Position numbers and translations under genes: made by a program | The notes under the pieces: generated by a model | Seen by the model: only the letters and a program-made list of their open reading frames with translations | Database searches by the model: none | Told to the model about the DNA's origin: nothing | Shown: piece by piece, positions 24,362 through 36,281 of the stretch | Layout: each line of letters begins with the position of its first letter | How positions within the stretch are numbered: the first letter of the stretch is position 1 | Origin: Lithospermum erythrorhizon | Taxonomy: Eukaryota; Streptophyta; Magnoliopsida; Boraginales; Boraginaceae | DNA length: 64,000 bases | Direction of reading: 5' to 3' | NCBI GenBank assembly: GCA_019722365.1 | Contig: JADFUC010001777.1 | Location: 1 to 64,000, forward strand

Positions 24362-24741
24362 ACATAATATTTTTTAGCAAAGTTCATGACATCCTGGACT
24401 AAGGTAGGCCAGAAAAACCCAATGCGTATGATCTTGACCGCGAGTGACCGTCCACCTATGTGGCTTCCATACCATCCTTGGTGTACCTCTGCTAATATTT
24501 TTGGGATGTCTTCCTGGAAAACACAGCTGAGTAGAGGACCATCCCATGACTTTTTGTAGAGCTCATCATCATACATGTAAAATCTGAAACTGCGACTCTT
24601 TATCTTTCGAGCTTTAGTGACACTTTCTAGGAGTTGGCCATTAACCAAGTATTGAGCTATAGGAATCCACCAATCCTCGAGCTCTTCCAACACAGGCAAG
24701 GTAACCGTTTCTTCATAAGTTTGAACCTTGCGAAGATCCAC
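24337..24741 (-). pseudogene. Integrase N-terminal zinc domain, Tat-like gypsy
   Basis: A 134-codon open frame contains DWWIPIAQYLVNGQL, RFYMYDDELYKKSWDGPLLS, VHQGWYGSHIGGRSLA and IGFFWPTLVQDVMNFAKKY followed by VCQRM. This is the region before the core that includes the HHCC-type zinc site: His in EVHQG and GSHIGG, and one Cys visible in YYVCQRM. One Cys position appears substituted (KKYYVCQ). Confidence 0.85.
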
Positions 24742-24957
24742 ATAGACCCCTCGTGGTAACTAATCATAATAATTTGTTGTGAGTCGTGAGAGATGGTCTG
24801 CTTCTTCATTTTGGACGCGAGGTATGTGTTCAAATATGATGTGCTTAAATTCCTTAGCTAGTTGGATTGTCTTCGCATGGTATTAAACCAGTGGCTCATG
24901 CTTCACTCCACAAACTCCTTTAACTTGGTCCATGATCAATTTGGAGTCACCCCTCAT

Positions 24958-25367
24958 CTATATGTGGTTGATTCCCAAACATTTGACTATGGTAAATCCA
25001 GCGCTCATGGTTTCATACTCGGACTTATTGTTAGTAGTGAGAAAATTGAATCGCAATGCATACTCCATTGTAACTCCCTCAGGGCCTTGAATCTTAATCC
25101 CAACGCCTGATCCATTCTCATTTCTAGCTACATCCACAAACAATATCCACTGTAGCTGTTTAATCCTCGGTTCGAAGTCGCCAAGTCCGGCCACAACTGG
25201 GAGGCTCGAAGGCGATTCAATGATAAAATCCGCCAGGCTTCAGGCCTCGACAGCCGTCTGCTGACATGTGAGATGTCAAACTCACTCAACTCTATAGCCC
25301 ACATTGTCAATCTTCCAAATAACTGTGGACTTGTAATAACTCTTTTCAAGGGCTGATTTGTTACCAC
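24958..25367 (-). pseudogene. RNase H domain, Tat-like gypsy
   Basis: Two overlapping minus frames give VTNQPLKRVI...GRLTMWAIELSEFDI and then WILFVDVARNENGSGVGI and TNNKSEYETMSAG. The latter matches the RNase H core (D-E-D type active site; D in LFVDVA and E in KSEYE are visible). A frameshift separates the two parts. Confidence 0.85.
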
Positions 25368-25499
25368 TTGAATCGATTTGCACTAAAGTATATATCTTCA
25401 AATTTCAAGGGTTGGATTTACTCAACGCGGTTTAAATTATCTATAATCGATTAACCGCAAATTTATCTATAATTGACATTAACAGCTTCATCTACCTCA

Positions 25500-26200
25500 G
25501 TTCGATAAAGAATTCATGAACCCCAAGTATTCTTTTATCTCTTCAAATGCTTTATTGCAATCATCATCCCAATAGAATTTGGTGCTTGAAGCTCACCAAA
25601 GATTCTTAAAGAAGCGTCGATTTGCCTCGGGCCAGATTTGGAATGAACTCGCCGAGGTCGCAAGGCACCAAAGAAGTTTCGATGTCTTTGAGTACTCATG
25701 GGGTGGGGCCTGAGCATCGGTATCACTGATCTATTAGGGTTCGCCTGTTCTCAGATTCACCGACTTCATATAACCAAGAAACTTCCCTTAGGTAAAACTA
25801 AATGAATACTTGTCTGGATTGATTCTAAGTTGGCTTACTTTTAGTCGGTCAAAATATTTAAATTCTGTAGTTTTAATCGAACCTTTATTTTTACCAACAT
25901 GTAATCAACATATATTTCCATGTTTCGCCCAATCTATAAATAAAATGGAGAGTTAACCATTCTCCGGTAGGTCAGCCTCACGCTCTTCGCCGTGCGGCAT
26001 TACCTTCCAACAATACAGTCCATACTCTGTAATGAAAGCAATCTTTTCTTCATCCTCTTGATACATCTTAATTTGATGATATCCTTGTGAAGCATCTATG
26101 AAATCAAAGACTTCGTGGACTGACTACCATCCACGACCTCGGTACGGTAGCGGTAAGTCTGATTTGCCTTATTAAGACTGCTTGAAATCGTGGAACATCC
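25500..26200 (-). pseudogene. Reverse transcriptase, Tat-like gypsy, with altered active site
   Basis: At about 25,928-25,890 the minus strand reads RNMEIYVDYMLVKIK where the family has YVDDM, so the second catalytic Asp is replaced by Tyr. Downstream it reads DCNKAFEEIKEYLGFMNS (about 25,570-25,510), the RT end. The region between is fragmented. Confidence 0.7.
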
Positions 26201-27068
26201 TCCAGTTCGCTTGGCTTTTAAACTAACACTACGCCGCGAATCAATTTCGAACCGGAGCTCACGATTGCATCTACTTTCAACAACAACTCAACCTCTCGCC
26301 ATCCGCTTGCTTTTTATCGTTGAACATACGCTTCTTTTGTTTTATGGTATTGCATATGTAGTCGCATACGCAATTTCAGGCAACGCGAATTAACGCGGTC
26401 TCAGACCGCATATCTTTGGTCCTCTAGCAAATATATCCTTGTATTCTTTAATCAACCGAACTAAACTAACCCCGTGACTTTCATCACTTTTCTGGGCTTC
26501 GCCTCCTCCGCCAATTATCACTTTTCTCGGGCTTCATTCCTTGACATTACCGTGACGCATTTTTTCAACCGCGCTTCTTTGCTTTTTATGTTCTTCTCGC
26601 GGAGGAATTGAAGTTTGATAGCATATCATTGCCTTCTTCTGATTACCACATATCTTTCATATACCCACTGCGGTTGGAAACTTCAGCTTGAGGTGCAATG
26701 GGGAGACAATAGCTCTTAAGGCTATCAATATAAATCGCCCAATCAACCTATCAGAGGATTTAGTCTAGATATCCACCACCGTAAATTGCCCCTGACACGA
26801 TTTTCGTTGCCCAACCCCACAATAAAGTCCAAAGTTTCCATCCCTACTACATACACCTAATTCCTATTAAACCCTCAGAAGCGAAGTATAAAACAAGTCA
26901 TAGTACGTCATGCGAGGCAAGCCCAGTTTGTCATACGTAGACAAGTATAAAATATCGCCCCTAATCCACCCGTATCCACCTCAACATCCTATCCATATGA
27001 AGTTCGTGATCACCGGGCTATGACCACCGGATCATCATGAGGCACCTCAATGCCTTGCAACTCAGCCT

Positions 27069-27377
27069 CTAAAAAGGAGATAAGCTCAACATATACATGG
27101 GCGGATGATGTAAAGGAATATACTTCTCTTCGAGCATAATTCTTCCTTGAGTTCTTTGACCACCGCCTCCCCGCGCGACCGAGATTATATCAATGCGACC
27201 TGCCAGTTGGGATGATGGGTTGCGCCTAGTTTTGTTTTTTTCACCGAGTGGACTTGCACCGCTCCCACATGAATAATTCATATTTCTCTTTGTGGACTTC
27301 GAGGGCGTCCTTGCGGCCTGCCCTTTGTATCCCCAAACTCCTTCAAGTATCCTCTCTTGATCAACTTGCAAGAACAA
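27069..27377 (-). pseudogene. gag C-terminal part, Tat-like gypsy
   Basis: A 102-codon minus frame includes GRIDIISVARGGGGQRT, resembling the conserved end of Tat-group gag (INVIxGGP-type motif). The N-terminal capsid region is missing because copia element A begins just beyond 27,400. Confidence 0.5.
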
Positions 27378-27424
27378 ATTGAATTCCTAGATAAGATAAT
27401 AAACCGAAACACTCGGTGATTAGA

Positions 27425-27685
27425 TGATAAAGATCAAGAACACCTTTTGTATTCATGAATTTTTATATTCACAACGAATCCTTCAATTCGGTATTGGGTT
27501 TATGAATCAATTCACATTTAAACTAGCCTATAGTTATCTCTATACTCAAGGAAGTTGTTACAAGAGATAACTCATTTATTCAAATACATAACAAACTCTA
27601 TCATCACGATGTACCAAACTCACATCCAGCCTCAAAAATCCTTCTTACGATGATTTAGTCATGTATACATGCAAGGTCCGTTACC
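27425..27685 (-). repeat. 3' LTR of copia element A
   Basis: Direct repeat of 36,282-36,560 with several small deletions; it ends next to a purine-rich stretch (minus strand CTTGAGAGAGGG) that would be the polypurine tract. Confidence 0.7.
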
Positions 27686-27719
27686 CTCTCTCAAGTTGAA
27701 CGGTGGAGAAACAACATTC

Positions 27720-27965
27720 AACTTGATTTGGAAGAGACGGGAGAAAGCCGAGTGTTAGGTAGAAAGCCAGTGCGAAGAGATCCACATTTTGGATCAACTA
27801 GAAACATATTGTACCGCCAAGAGCACTAATTAGTAACCTTTTCCCATACAAAGCACACATCAATTTCAACATGTTTAATCCGCGAATGAAGCACAGGATT
27901 AACTGAGAGAAAAGTAGCGCCTAAATTGTCACAAAGATGAGAAGTGCGATGGTGAATATGTCATT
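27720..27965 (-). pseudogene. Copia RNase H tail, element A
   Basis: The minus strand reads, across one frameshift, ...RIKHVEID then VWEKVTN, the conserved end of copia RNase H (H-x-E-x-D-x-H-F-V-R-E-K motif), shortly before the purine tract and LTR. Confidence 0.55.
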
Positions 27966-28293
27966 CTTTAAAACTTTTGTATCCAACATAATCTGGCTTG
28001 TACAAAGAGGAAGACTTCTATATTCAGCCTCTGTACTTGATCTTCGCTGGACAACTCATTTTCACTAACAACCACACAAGAGATGCATCTGACGCGGAAT
28101 CACCGCGTGAAAGATTGAGTGGTAGGCACCCACCCCAATCGAGTCCTATAGCGCCAAAAGATCATAAGTCGAAGAAGGTTGAAGAAGAAGACTCATCATT
28201 AGAACCTTGAGGATAGCGGGCGACCTTCAACCGCTTGCCAATTTTCAAGAGTGGGAGCATGCATAGCTTGACATGCCTTGTTGACCGCATATG

Positions 28294-29015
28294 CTACGCG
28301 TCAGACGAAGACGGTGATGTCAAGAGCACCAACAATACTTCTGAACTTAGTGACATCCGAAATGGACTGCCAAGTGTAGAAGAAGAGCTGATTAAACACC
28401 GATTGTTAATTGGTTTTGCACCATCCATGTTCGTCTTTGTAAACTGCATATGTTGATTGACCCAGATGCCACCGTAATAGAAGTAACCCAACACCCTTAA
28501 AAAATGATGAATATTTCCAAGATCTTTCAATGCAAATTCGTGTTTTGCTAACAACCCGCCGATATCGAACTGGGACCTCACCCCTAATCAATATATCATC
28601 AACATACACAAGAATAAACATAAAGTACTTATTGTGAATCCGATAAACGTAAGAATCTGGTGAAGAGCTCATAAAGCCTGAAAGCCAATAATCGGAAGAA
28701 GATTACGAAACCAAACACGAGGAGTCATTTCAAACTATAGATAGCCTTTTATTCAATTTACAAACATATCACATTTAACATCATCTTTAAAACCAAGGGG
28801 TTGCTTCATGAACCCGTCACCAATAAACCATGTAAAAAGGCATTATTAACATCAATTTGTCGAGTAGACCAATTTTTAGACACCGCGAATAAGAGCAACT
28901 CACGGTGTGTAATGAACAACTGGACGAATGTTTCGAATAATCGATGTCGCATCAATACAACCTGGGTTGGCAACCAAGTCATGGGCTTACACTTTTGAAA
29001 AGAACCATCTCGCAT
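28294..29015 (-). pseudogene. Copia reverse transcriptase, element A
   Basis: The minus strand reads AVSKNWSTRQIDVNNAFLHG (about 28,890-28,830) with the catalytic Asp of block A, and MFILVYVDDILIRG (about 28,620-28,580) with an intact YVDD box. Between and after them the frame shifts repeatedly. Confidence 0.88.
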
Positions 29016-29690
29016 CTTCTTAACCCGAACACCACTTACAATCGTAATATGTCGCTCAGAGTATGGAGAAACCAGAGTCCAAGTATCATTTTATAAGTGC
29101 CAAACGCCTCCGCCAGATAGCCTTCCCAACGAGGTCCTCTGGGCCTATGAATGGCGGTTCAATGGTCCAACGGAGTTAATGTAGACAGACAAAGACAAAC
29201 TCGAGGATAAACACCTAAGGTCAAGGGTGATACAAACAAAACCAGGGAAGAAGATGGTCGATCAATTGAGAATGACCGACGAAAGGAGAAGATATCTTCA
29301 TTAAAGACAAGACGCCGAGAAACATAAACAATGTGACCATGTATATGAAGACATTTGTAACTCGTGTCGAATCAGAACCAACGTTACAGAGGAAAGACCA
29401 AACCCAGTTACGATTATTGCATGAACGTAGTAAGGAAAAAAAAATTAAACTATAAACTTTAAGAAAATTGTAATCAGAACACGTTAACCTTTGCAAACCG
29501 TAAATCATACCCAGACGGTAGGCAGCCCCATCTCAATAAATCAGTTAGCATTGATGCATTAGCTAAGAGGTAAGACCAGTTTCCTACTATTTGTCTATGT
29601 CTACCTCTGTTTGTCATTTTATGGTATGAGGCAAGAAAGTTGATGAATAATGCTAGGGATGTTTGAAATTTCTGTATTTCCCAATTCCAA

Positions 29691-29965
29691 TCACTTTGAA
29701 GGACTTGATTTTTCTATCAAATGAGTTTCAACTAGAACTTTAAATTGGTTAAAAATGTACACAACCTCAGATTTTGCTTTCATAGGATAAAACCATATAT
29801 TTTTAGTGAAATGATCAATAAAATGTACATAAAATAAATTATCTTTATTAGAAGCAACAGGAGATTTTCCCATACATCATCGTAAGACCAGATCCAAAGG
29901 ACCTGAGATGCATATGTGGACCCTGATGTAATCTGTGACTCTTGCCCATTTGACACGATGTACAA
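29691..29965 (-). pseudogene. Copia integrase core, element A
   Basis: The minus strand contains SPVASNKDNLFYVHFIDHFT, then WFYPMKAKSEVVYIFNQFKV, the integrase core around the first catalytic Asp (FIDHFT). The stretch upstream (about 29,990-29,880) carries the zinc-finger end in other frames. Confidence 0.82.
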
Positions 29966-30075
29966 ACTCTAGTACTAGAAGACTTAGAAATAGGTAGACT
30001 CAAACTACTAACTACATGTTTAACTGTGGCATTGGCTGGATGACCAAGTCGTTGATGCCAAACATCTAAAGATGA

Positions 30076-30495
30076 TCATTCACCAACTAAAGCGGAACCA
30101 TGCTTTTTATTGAAACTGGAAATTGAGATACCGGGACTGAATTTGTAGAGACCATGATCAATAGTGTCTTTGAGTAGAATCCTTCCTTGTTGGTCCTTCA
30201 AAAAACAATGAAAAGGATGAAATTCAAGAAATACATTATTTTGGCTTGTGAGTTGAGATACACTTAATAAATTTTTAGTAATATTAGGAACATGTAAAAC
30301 ATTGGTCAAGTTCAAAGGTTTGGACGTAATAGTAGGAAGAAGAGAAGTACCAGTGTGCTGGATAGGAAGAGACTCACCATTGCCTACGGTTATGTGATCA
30401 TTACCTTCATAGGGTGTAGCCAAAGAAACATTATTGAAATCAGAAGTGAGATGATTTGAAGCTCCAGAATTCACATACCAAGCAGGATCATTCAT
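30076..30495 (-). pseudogene. Copia protease and gag-pre-integrase, element A
   Basis: A 139-codon frame has WYVNSGASNHLTSD where the family has WYxDSGA, so the catalytic Asp is Asn and the protease would be dead. LPTITSKPLNLTNVLHVPNI and TKNLLSVSQLTSQNNVFLEF then lead into the gag-pre-integrase region. Gag lies immediately upstream. Confidence 0.85.
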
Positions 30496-31547
30496 TGAAG
30501 TTGGTGTTGCAATAAGAGCAGATTTGCCAGATCCATCATTGACACTAAATTGCTGATTAAATCTCTGATAACATTTGTTTGCAGTGTGACCAGGTTTGTA
30601 TCAAATTTGACAAGACGCCCTGGGTTTTGAGTAGTGTCTTGGAGCACCATCAGGATAATGTTTTCCCTTGTAAGAAGAACCTCCCCTGGATGATGAAGAA
30701 TAAGATTATTCAAACCTTTGTGGAGTATTCTGAGATGCAGAGAAGGACTTTGAAGCCACATCTGCTAGACATTGCAGATTGAAACTTGTAGAAGTCTTGC
30801 TTCATGATTCAGAAGCTAAAGTGTTTGACTCCATAGACATTAGAACCTCTGGCATATACAGAGGTAATGAGGGATTCATAGTCATCATCTAGACCAGATA
30901 GAATATAGGATACTAGTTCAGTATCAGTAATAGGAATGAGTGAAATGGCCAAATTATCAGCTATTGTCTGCATTTCTTTTAACATAAGTAGCCATAGTAA
31001 GCGAATTTTTTTTTGGAGTCTCTAGTTGCATCTTCAAAAAAGAAGATCGAGCCTGAGTTTGAGCATAATGCATTTGTTTAAGTGATTCCCAAACTTGAAA
31101 TGAAGTGGCACAATTTATGACCCTTTGCAAAAATTATGAGGGACAATAGCCAACTCAAGAGTAATTGATGTTGTCTAATCCACAAGAGATATTGTGGATT
31201 GATAGCATAGCTAGCAGTACTGTCAGTAGTAGTATTAGGTGGTGTAGGATTAGTAGTTTCCACCTGATTAACAGTTCCATTAGCAGCAGGAGTGGTAGTT
31301 GGCGTAGTAGCAATAGGAGTGGTCGTGGTAGTACAACATCAGCCAACACATATTCAGATGGACAAATGGATGTGCCTTCCATGAAACCAACAAGATTAAG
31401 TCCACGAAGTGTAGGCAGCACTTGAGACTTCCAGATAACATAATTTTCAACATCCAACTTAACATTCACGACATGATTGAAGCTAGTTAAGCCTGGATTG
31501 CTAGCAAGAAGAGCATCGGAAACAGACATTGAGGAAGATGAAGCCAT
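30492..31547 (-). pseudogene. gag: Copia gag, element A
   Basis: A Met start at 31,547 reads MASSSSMSVSDALLASNPGL, then VKLDVENYVIWKSQVLPTLR and LVGFMEGTSICPSEY, the typical N-terminus of copia gag. A frameshift follows near 31,340, and the rest of gag is spread over three frames. Confidence 0.8.
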
Positions 31548-31569
31548 TTGAAAAAAAAAATTGATGTCA

Positions 31570-31909
31570 CAATAAGTGGCCTCAAGTATAAATGTATGTA
31601 AATTAGATAAATGTAATTACGAAAAATGAAACATGTATATAAATAACACTAAATTTAACGGTATCCCTAACGATGTGTTAGGACTAATCCACGGGCAGAG
31701 CCACCCGAAAAATTTCACTATAATGGGAAGAAACAGACAATATTTTGAATCGGGGGGCTACTAGTTTAATGCTACTAAGAGTCTTACAAAACTTCAAATT
31801 ATTTCAGACAGAAATAAACCTACATACTATCGTAGATATACATAAAAGTGAAGAGGGAACAAAACACATGAAGTCGACGACAAGGGTATTCATCAAGTCA
31901 CTTTCAACA
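31570..31909 (-). repeat. 3' LTR of copia element B
   Basis: Direct repeat of 35,951-36,265. The high end is clear (TTTCAACA at 31,909); the low end is approximate because of small indels. Confidence 0.65.
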
Positions 31910-33300
31910 AATCTTCACCTCGACTCAATCCTCCGCCAGACGCCGATAAACGTAAAACTTCCCGTAATGCACCAGATTGCATCTCGGCACCGGGATGTAC
32001 TCGATAGCGAATGTATGCGCAGGATGCACCGACGTGGTTTCGCCGTGACGCCGCTTTCAAATTAATGGCAACTAATAAATTGACCACAGTTCGCATAACG
32101 CTAAAACTCGGCTTCCGCGGAACCCGCTCAGAAACATATCACCTGCTTATCTCGCTAGCACTCCACTTGTTTACCTTAATTCTCTTTTCACCTCTCAAAA
32201 TGATATCGCATTATCACGCGCTTTGTCCTATCAGCTTTACGAACCCGATCTTGGTTAAACATATATTGCACTCAAACTGCCATAATATATCACCGCCTCG
32301 ACGCGATGTAGCCTCCCGTATCACTAAATAGTCCTTCCCCGCTGACATCCTCCTTAGAGTTTTAGTGTCATATACTCAGCTTCGCAGAGATTAAAGTCAC
32401 TGCGGATCGCAACAGTAGCCCTCCAACTCACAAATGTAACTACCAAGAGTAAAAACATAACCAACCATAGATCTTCTACTGCCTTACATCTCCAAAGATA
32501 GCCTTAATCGAGTATCCGTAAATTAAATACCGACTATTACCACCATAACAAAGACCAATATCGTAGGTACTCGAGATAACAAAACTCTCTCTTCACAAAT
32601 ACCGCCAATGTTCTTTTTTTTTTTCCAGGTCGCCTACGAACCCATCGACAACATCTAATAAAGATGCTGCAAGATCGCGCCTAGCCATGTACTATTGCAT
32701 ATCAAACTTCCAACCGCATTTGGGTATAAGTACGCTGCTCCATGTAAACTTTCTCGCTAGACGATTGAGCGCAAATGCAAATGTGACAAACGAGCATTTA
32801 GAACTCGGAATCTCAATTAGTTTAGCAGTGAGCCATACCAAATCCTGATAATCTTCCTCAACATACCCCTTTCTCTCCGAGATAAAGCTTCTTCCGACTT
32901 CATTCCCTAAATATCCCCATTCCCAAAATCTCTTTGCAAAGACCTAAATCCTCTATTTCAACCAAAGACTAAGAAACCCTTCTCAAATTTTTGAATATCA
33001 AACTTTCAACCTGGCAGTTTATCAAGATATCGCCTACATACGTAACTAAGTAGATAAAGGAACTATCACTAACCTTGTCAGAAGAAACAATAACCGCTAT
33101 ACGGACTCGAATACCCAATCTCTATCATGTAGCTATCAAATCTCTTTACCACCGCTGAGATCGCTTTTTAAACCATACAAAGATTTCTTCAATCTGCAAA
33201 CATAATCTTCCTTTCCGGGTTCCTGGAAACCATCTGGCTGGGTCATATAAATTTCTTCATCCAACTCTCCACATGGAAAGTCAGTTTCGATGATTCAGCC
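31910..33300 (-). pseudogene. Copia reverse transcriptase and RNase H remnant, element B
   Basis: The minus strand at 33,290-33,170 reads CGELDEEIYMTQPDGFQEPG then EDYVCRLKKSLYGLK, the copia RT block. The YVDD region near 33,040 is damaged, and the stretch down to 31,910 should be RT end and RNase H but is unreadable. Confidence 0.7.
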
Positions 33301-34439
33301 GCCGAGCCCAAGTTCCTGGCGTAACTGCCAGTGAAGCACCCCTCGATGGGGTTAAGTGTCTAACTACAGCGAGAAAATCTCATCAGAAGGTCAACCTTCC
33401 CTTTGACTCAAACCCTAGCAACCACTCTAGCTTTATATTTAACCCCCTATCCGTGACAACCTCTTTCTCGCTTGAAAATCCACTCGTAGCAGTCAATCTT
33501 TCTTTTCCTCATTGCCTTCTCGCCAACTCCCAAGTCTGGGATTCTTACGGTTGATTCCATCTCTTCTCCCATGGCAGCAGCCATCGACCGACTTAGTACC
33601 AAGCATGCCTTTCTCAAAGGAGTGGTAATTCGTGAAGTTTGCTCTCTCTCGGACGATCAAGAGCCAAACTGTGATGTTTTATTCGACGAACTTCGATGTT
33701 TCGCCTCGACAAGGGACCGAGAATAATGGGGCCTACCACCATCACCATTAACACTGTAATCTCTCGCCTTCCACCGCTTCCAACAACACCTTCTCAAGCC
33801 AGAATTACGGGTACGTATTGCCGATCTAAACATAGAATTCTCATCAAATATTACATTTTCTGGCTGGGGACAATTGCCAAATGGGCATTTACTCAAATTC
33901 TATACCCTTTCACACCATCACCATAAATTTCAAGCAAATATATACCCCTTTCTTTTGCCCTGGGTTCTAGCTTTTACCCCTCATTCACACGATAATAAGC
34001 GTCAAGCCCAAAGACTCTAATCTTGTATAATCGCCAGACTTATTAGACCACACAATTCAATAGGAGTTTTCTGGGACACACCTCGCGCGCGAGACCACGG
34101 TTTCATCGATAGCTGTGTCGTGGTCGTGGGATCAGCCTACCCAAACATTTCCTCAGTCAACCCAACATTGGAGCATTGCCAACGAGCTCTCTCCGTGGCG
34201 TTTCGATTCATACCGCTCGCTACACCATTCCCATCATGATGCCTAACCCGTACGATTTTTAAGAATCCTTCCGCCTTACAAAACTCATCAAACTCATACG
34301 AACAAAATTCCGCATCAAGCATCATGCTAGCTGACCTTCTTCCTTGTTTGATTTTCCACTAAAATCTTCAATCCCGGAAGCCAAGCCAAAGCATATTTTC
34401 CTATTTCATAACAGCACCCAAGTCATCCTTGAATAATCA

Positions 34440-34634
34440 TCAATCACTGAGGAAATACTCCGCGAATTTCAAAAGATCTAACTCGGGCATGACCCCAACA
34501 ATCGGAGTGAATGAATCCGAAGCGTACCTTTTTGTCTTCATTAGTCGCTGAAATTTGTCGCGATGTAATTTCCCAAAGACACAATGCTCACAAAACCCCA
34601 AGTCTTTCAACTTCTCAGACACCAAGAAGATCAT
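34440..34634 (-). pseudogene. Copia integrase zinc-finger region, element B
   Basis: The minus strand reads LKDLGFCEHCVFGKLHRDKF, the C-x2-C end of the HHCC finger of copia integrase. It lies between the protease relic and RT of element B. Confidence 0.8.
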
Positions 34635-34851
34635 TCCTAGCCGTAATCAGATCCCTCTCTCACTCATGTGACCAAGCCTCATATGCCACAACTTAGTCAT
34701 ATTATCATTTTCAACAAATGACGACACGCAACAAGAAGAATCAAGTTAAGCATAAAGACCTTTGTAGAAAATACAACGTGACTCCCTGCCTAGCCACCTC
34801 GTAATCACCTCAACCTCTCAGAGACATTTATCACTTCACTTTCACCTTAAA

Positions 34852-35082
34852 TCAACCCTTTCTGCTCTGGGCTAGATCACAAATCAAATTCTTCGTCATC
34901 AGTGGAACATATCTAACATCTTCTAAGGTACAGAACTTACCATCATGAGTCCTAATTTTTACAGAACCTATCCCAACTACTTTGCAAACAGAACTGTTGG
35001 CCATAGAAATATTACCACCATCTACTTGCTCATAAGTCGAAAACCATTCCCTCTTAGGACAAATATGATAAGATGTCTGCAA
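34852..35082 (-). pseudogene. Copia protease / gag-pre-integrase, element B
   Basis: The minus strand reads SYHICPKREWFSTYEQVDGG, then NSSVCKVVGIGSVKIRTHDG and LEDVRYVPLMTKNLI, typical of copia elements of the Tork/SIRE/Ivana type just after the protease active site. A frameshift separates it from the gag relic. Confidence 0.85.
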
Positions 35083-35312
35083 TCAAAGATCCACATCGGT
35101 GTAAAGGCTAATGCTATATCTTCTCGATTTTGCAATACTTCTAACAAGAAATAGCACTGGGGATGCATTAAATGCCCCTTGCATCTTCTTAGGACAATCG
35201 GTTTCCAATGTCTCTTCTCCTTACAAAGAATGATGACATCCCTGGGCTTCGAACCCCGTTTAATTGTTTTAGGAAACTTCTTTTTTCCCCTCTTAACAAA
35301 TCCCCCTGACAT
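35022..35312 (-). pseudogene. gag: gag zinc-knuckle relic, element B
   Basis: The minus strand reads CKEKRHWKP where a knuckle normally has C-x-K-K-G-H-W-K-x-D-C. The final Cys appears after a frameshift (DCPKKMQG). The gag upstream, up to 35,930, is not readable. Confidence 0.55.
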
Positions 35313-35932
35313 TATCGCATGAATAACCCAACAAATTGAGTATCCAAACCAGAACCACTACAAATGCATGCCTCAATTCCCCTCAAGCATGAAGACGCCT
35401 CTAACTTTCTGTAGTTATGTAGTCTTTTACTTATTACCATGTATTCTTAAAATTCTCTATACGACTGCAAAGTTAAACCAATGTAATTAAGGCAAGATCC
35501 TCATCATCACCAACATCATAAACATCAATATTACGCAAATCTAGTAACATCGTATTTAGTTTATCTAAGCTGTCTTTTAAGGATCGCATCTTCTCGCATA
35601 CGCAGTCGGTCAGACGCTGTTTTCAAGAACAACTGGCCGGGTTAAGCCGTCATATACGTATCTTCCGCCTACCTCCCACAATCCAGCCAGCCGGCCCCCC
35701 GCCTCGTAAACTTCCGTAATAATCTCATCCTCCGCAGACAAATAAAGAATTAACGCCAGCTTTCTCCTCTAAGTGAATCCTAGCTGAACCGCGCAGCGAT
35801 TCTTCATAAAGAGGAGCACGATCCCTCTCGCTTCAATAATGCCTCACCTCGATTATGTGACCGAAACCATTCCCATTAAACTTATCTACTTCCAAACCTT
35901 ACCACCCATCGCCTTCGGGCCGGACAACTGAA

Positions 35933-35946
35933 GTTCCTCGATACCA
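35933..35946 (-). other. Primer-binding site of copia element B
   Basis: The minus strand reads TGGTATCGAGGAAC, next to the LTR end. It resembles the tRNA(Met) site TGGTATCAGAGCAAC with one transposed base and small changes. Confidence 0.6.
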
Positions 35947-35950
35947 AATT

Positions 35951-36265
35951 TGTTATAACAGACGCGAAACTGTGATAACAGACTACTTAAGCGAAATATG
36001 TAAGAAAAAGAACAACACCGTAAATTTAACGCAGATCCCTAACTACGCTACAGACTAATCCACCGTAAAAATTTCACTATAAATTCTAGTTAAACAGACA
36101 TAATATTTGACTGAAATAGTCAAGTAACGCTTACTAAGAGTCTTACAAACTTCAAGCCTATTCTAACCACGTAAAATAAACCTATATACTCATCGTATAT
36201 ATAAAAGCAGTTTAAGACAAAAACACATGCTTGACGACGTGGTATCCATCAAGTCACTTTCAACA
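35951..36265 (-). repeat. 5' LTR of copia element B
   Basis: It starts TGTTGAAAGTGACTTGATG on the minus strand at 36,265 and ends TTATAACA at about 35,951, four bases from the primer-binding site. It matches 31,570-31,909. Confidence 0.68.
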
Positions 36266-36268
36266 ACA

Positions 36269-36281
36269 GGCTCTAATACAA
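36269..36281 (-). other. Primer-binding site of copia element A
   Basis: The minus strand reads TTGTATTAGAGCC (family form TGGTATCAGAGCC) immediately after the element A LTR and only three bases from the end of element B. This places the B insertion just downstream of the A primer site. Confidence 0.65.

Larger units (their letters stand above)
23741..27377 (-). mobile_element. Tat-like Ty3/gypsy polyprotein remnant
   Basis: Domains follow each other on the minus strand in gypsy order: gag end (27,377-27,069), RT (about 26,200-25,500), RNase H (25,367-24,958), integrase zinc domain (24,741-24,337) and integrase core end (23,938-23,741). The motifs fit the Tat group. No LTR was found at either end, and the high end is cut at about 27,400 by copia element A. 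All domains carry frameshifts or stops. Confidence 0.85.
31570..36265 (-). mobile_element. Ty1/copia element B, nested in element A
   Basis: LTR-like direct repeats of about 315-340 bp lie at about 31,570-31,909 and 35,951-36,265. Both start on the minus strand with TGTTGAAAGTGACTTGATG. A primer-binding site lies at 35,933-35,946. Inside, in minus order, are a zinc-knuckle relic (about 35,240), protease/gag-pre-integrase (35,082-34,852), the integrase zinc region (34,634-34,440) and RT (about 33,300-33,000). Domain sequences differ from element A, so B is another copia lineage. The coding parts are badly frameshifted. Confidence 0.78.
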
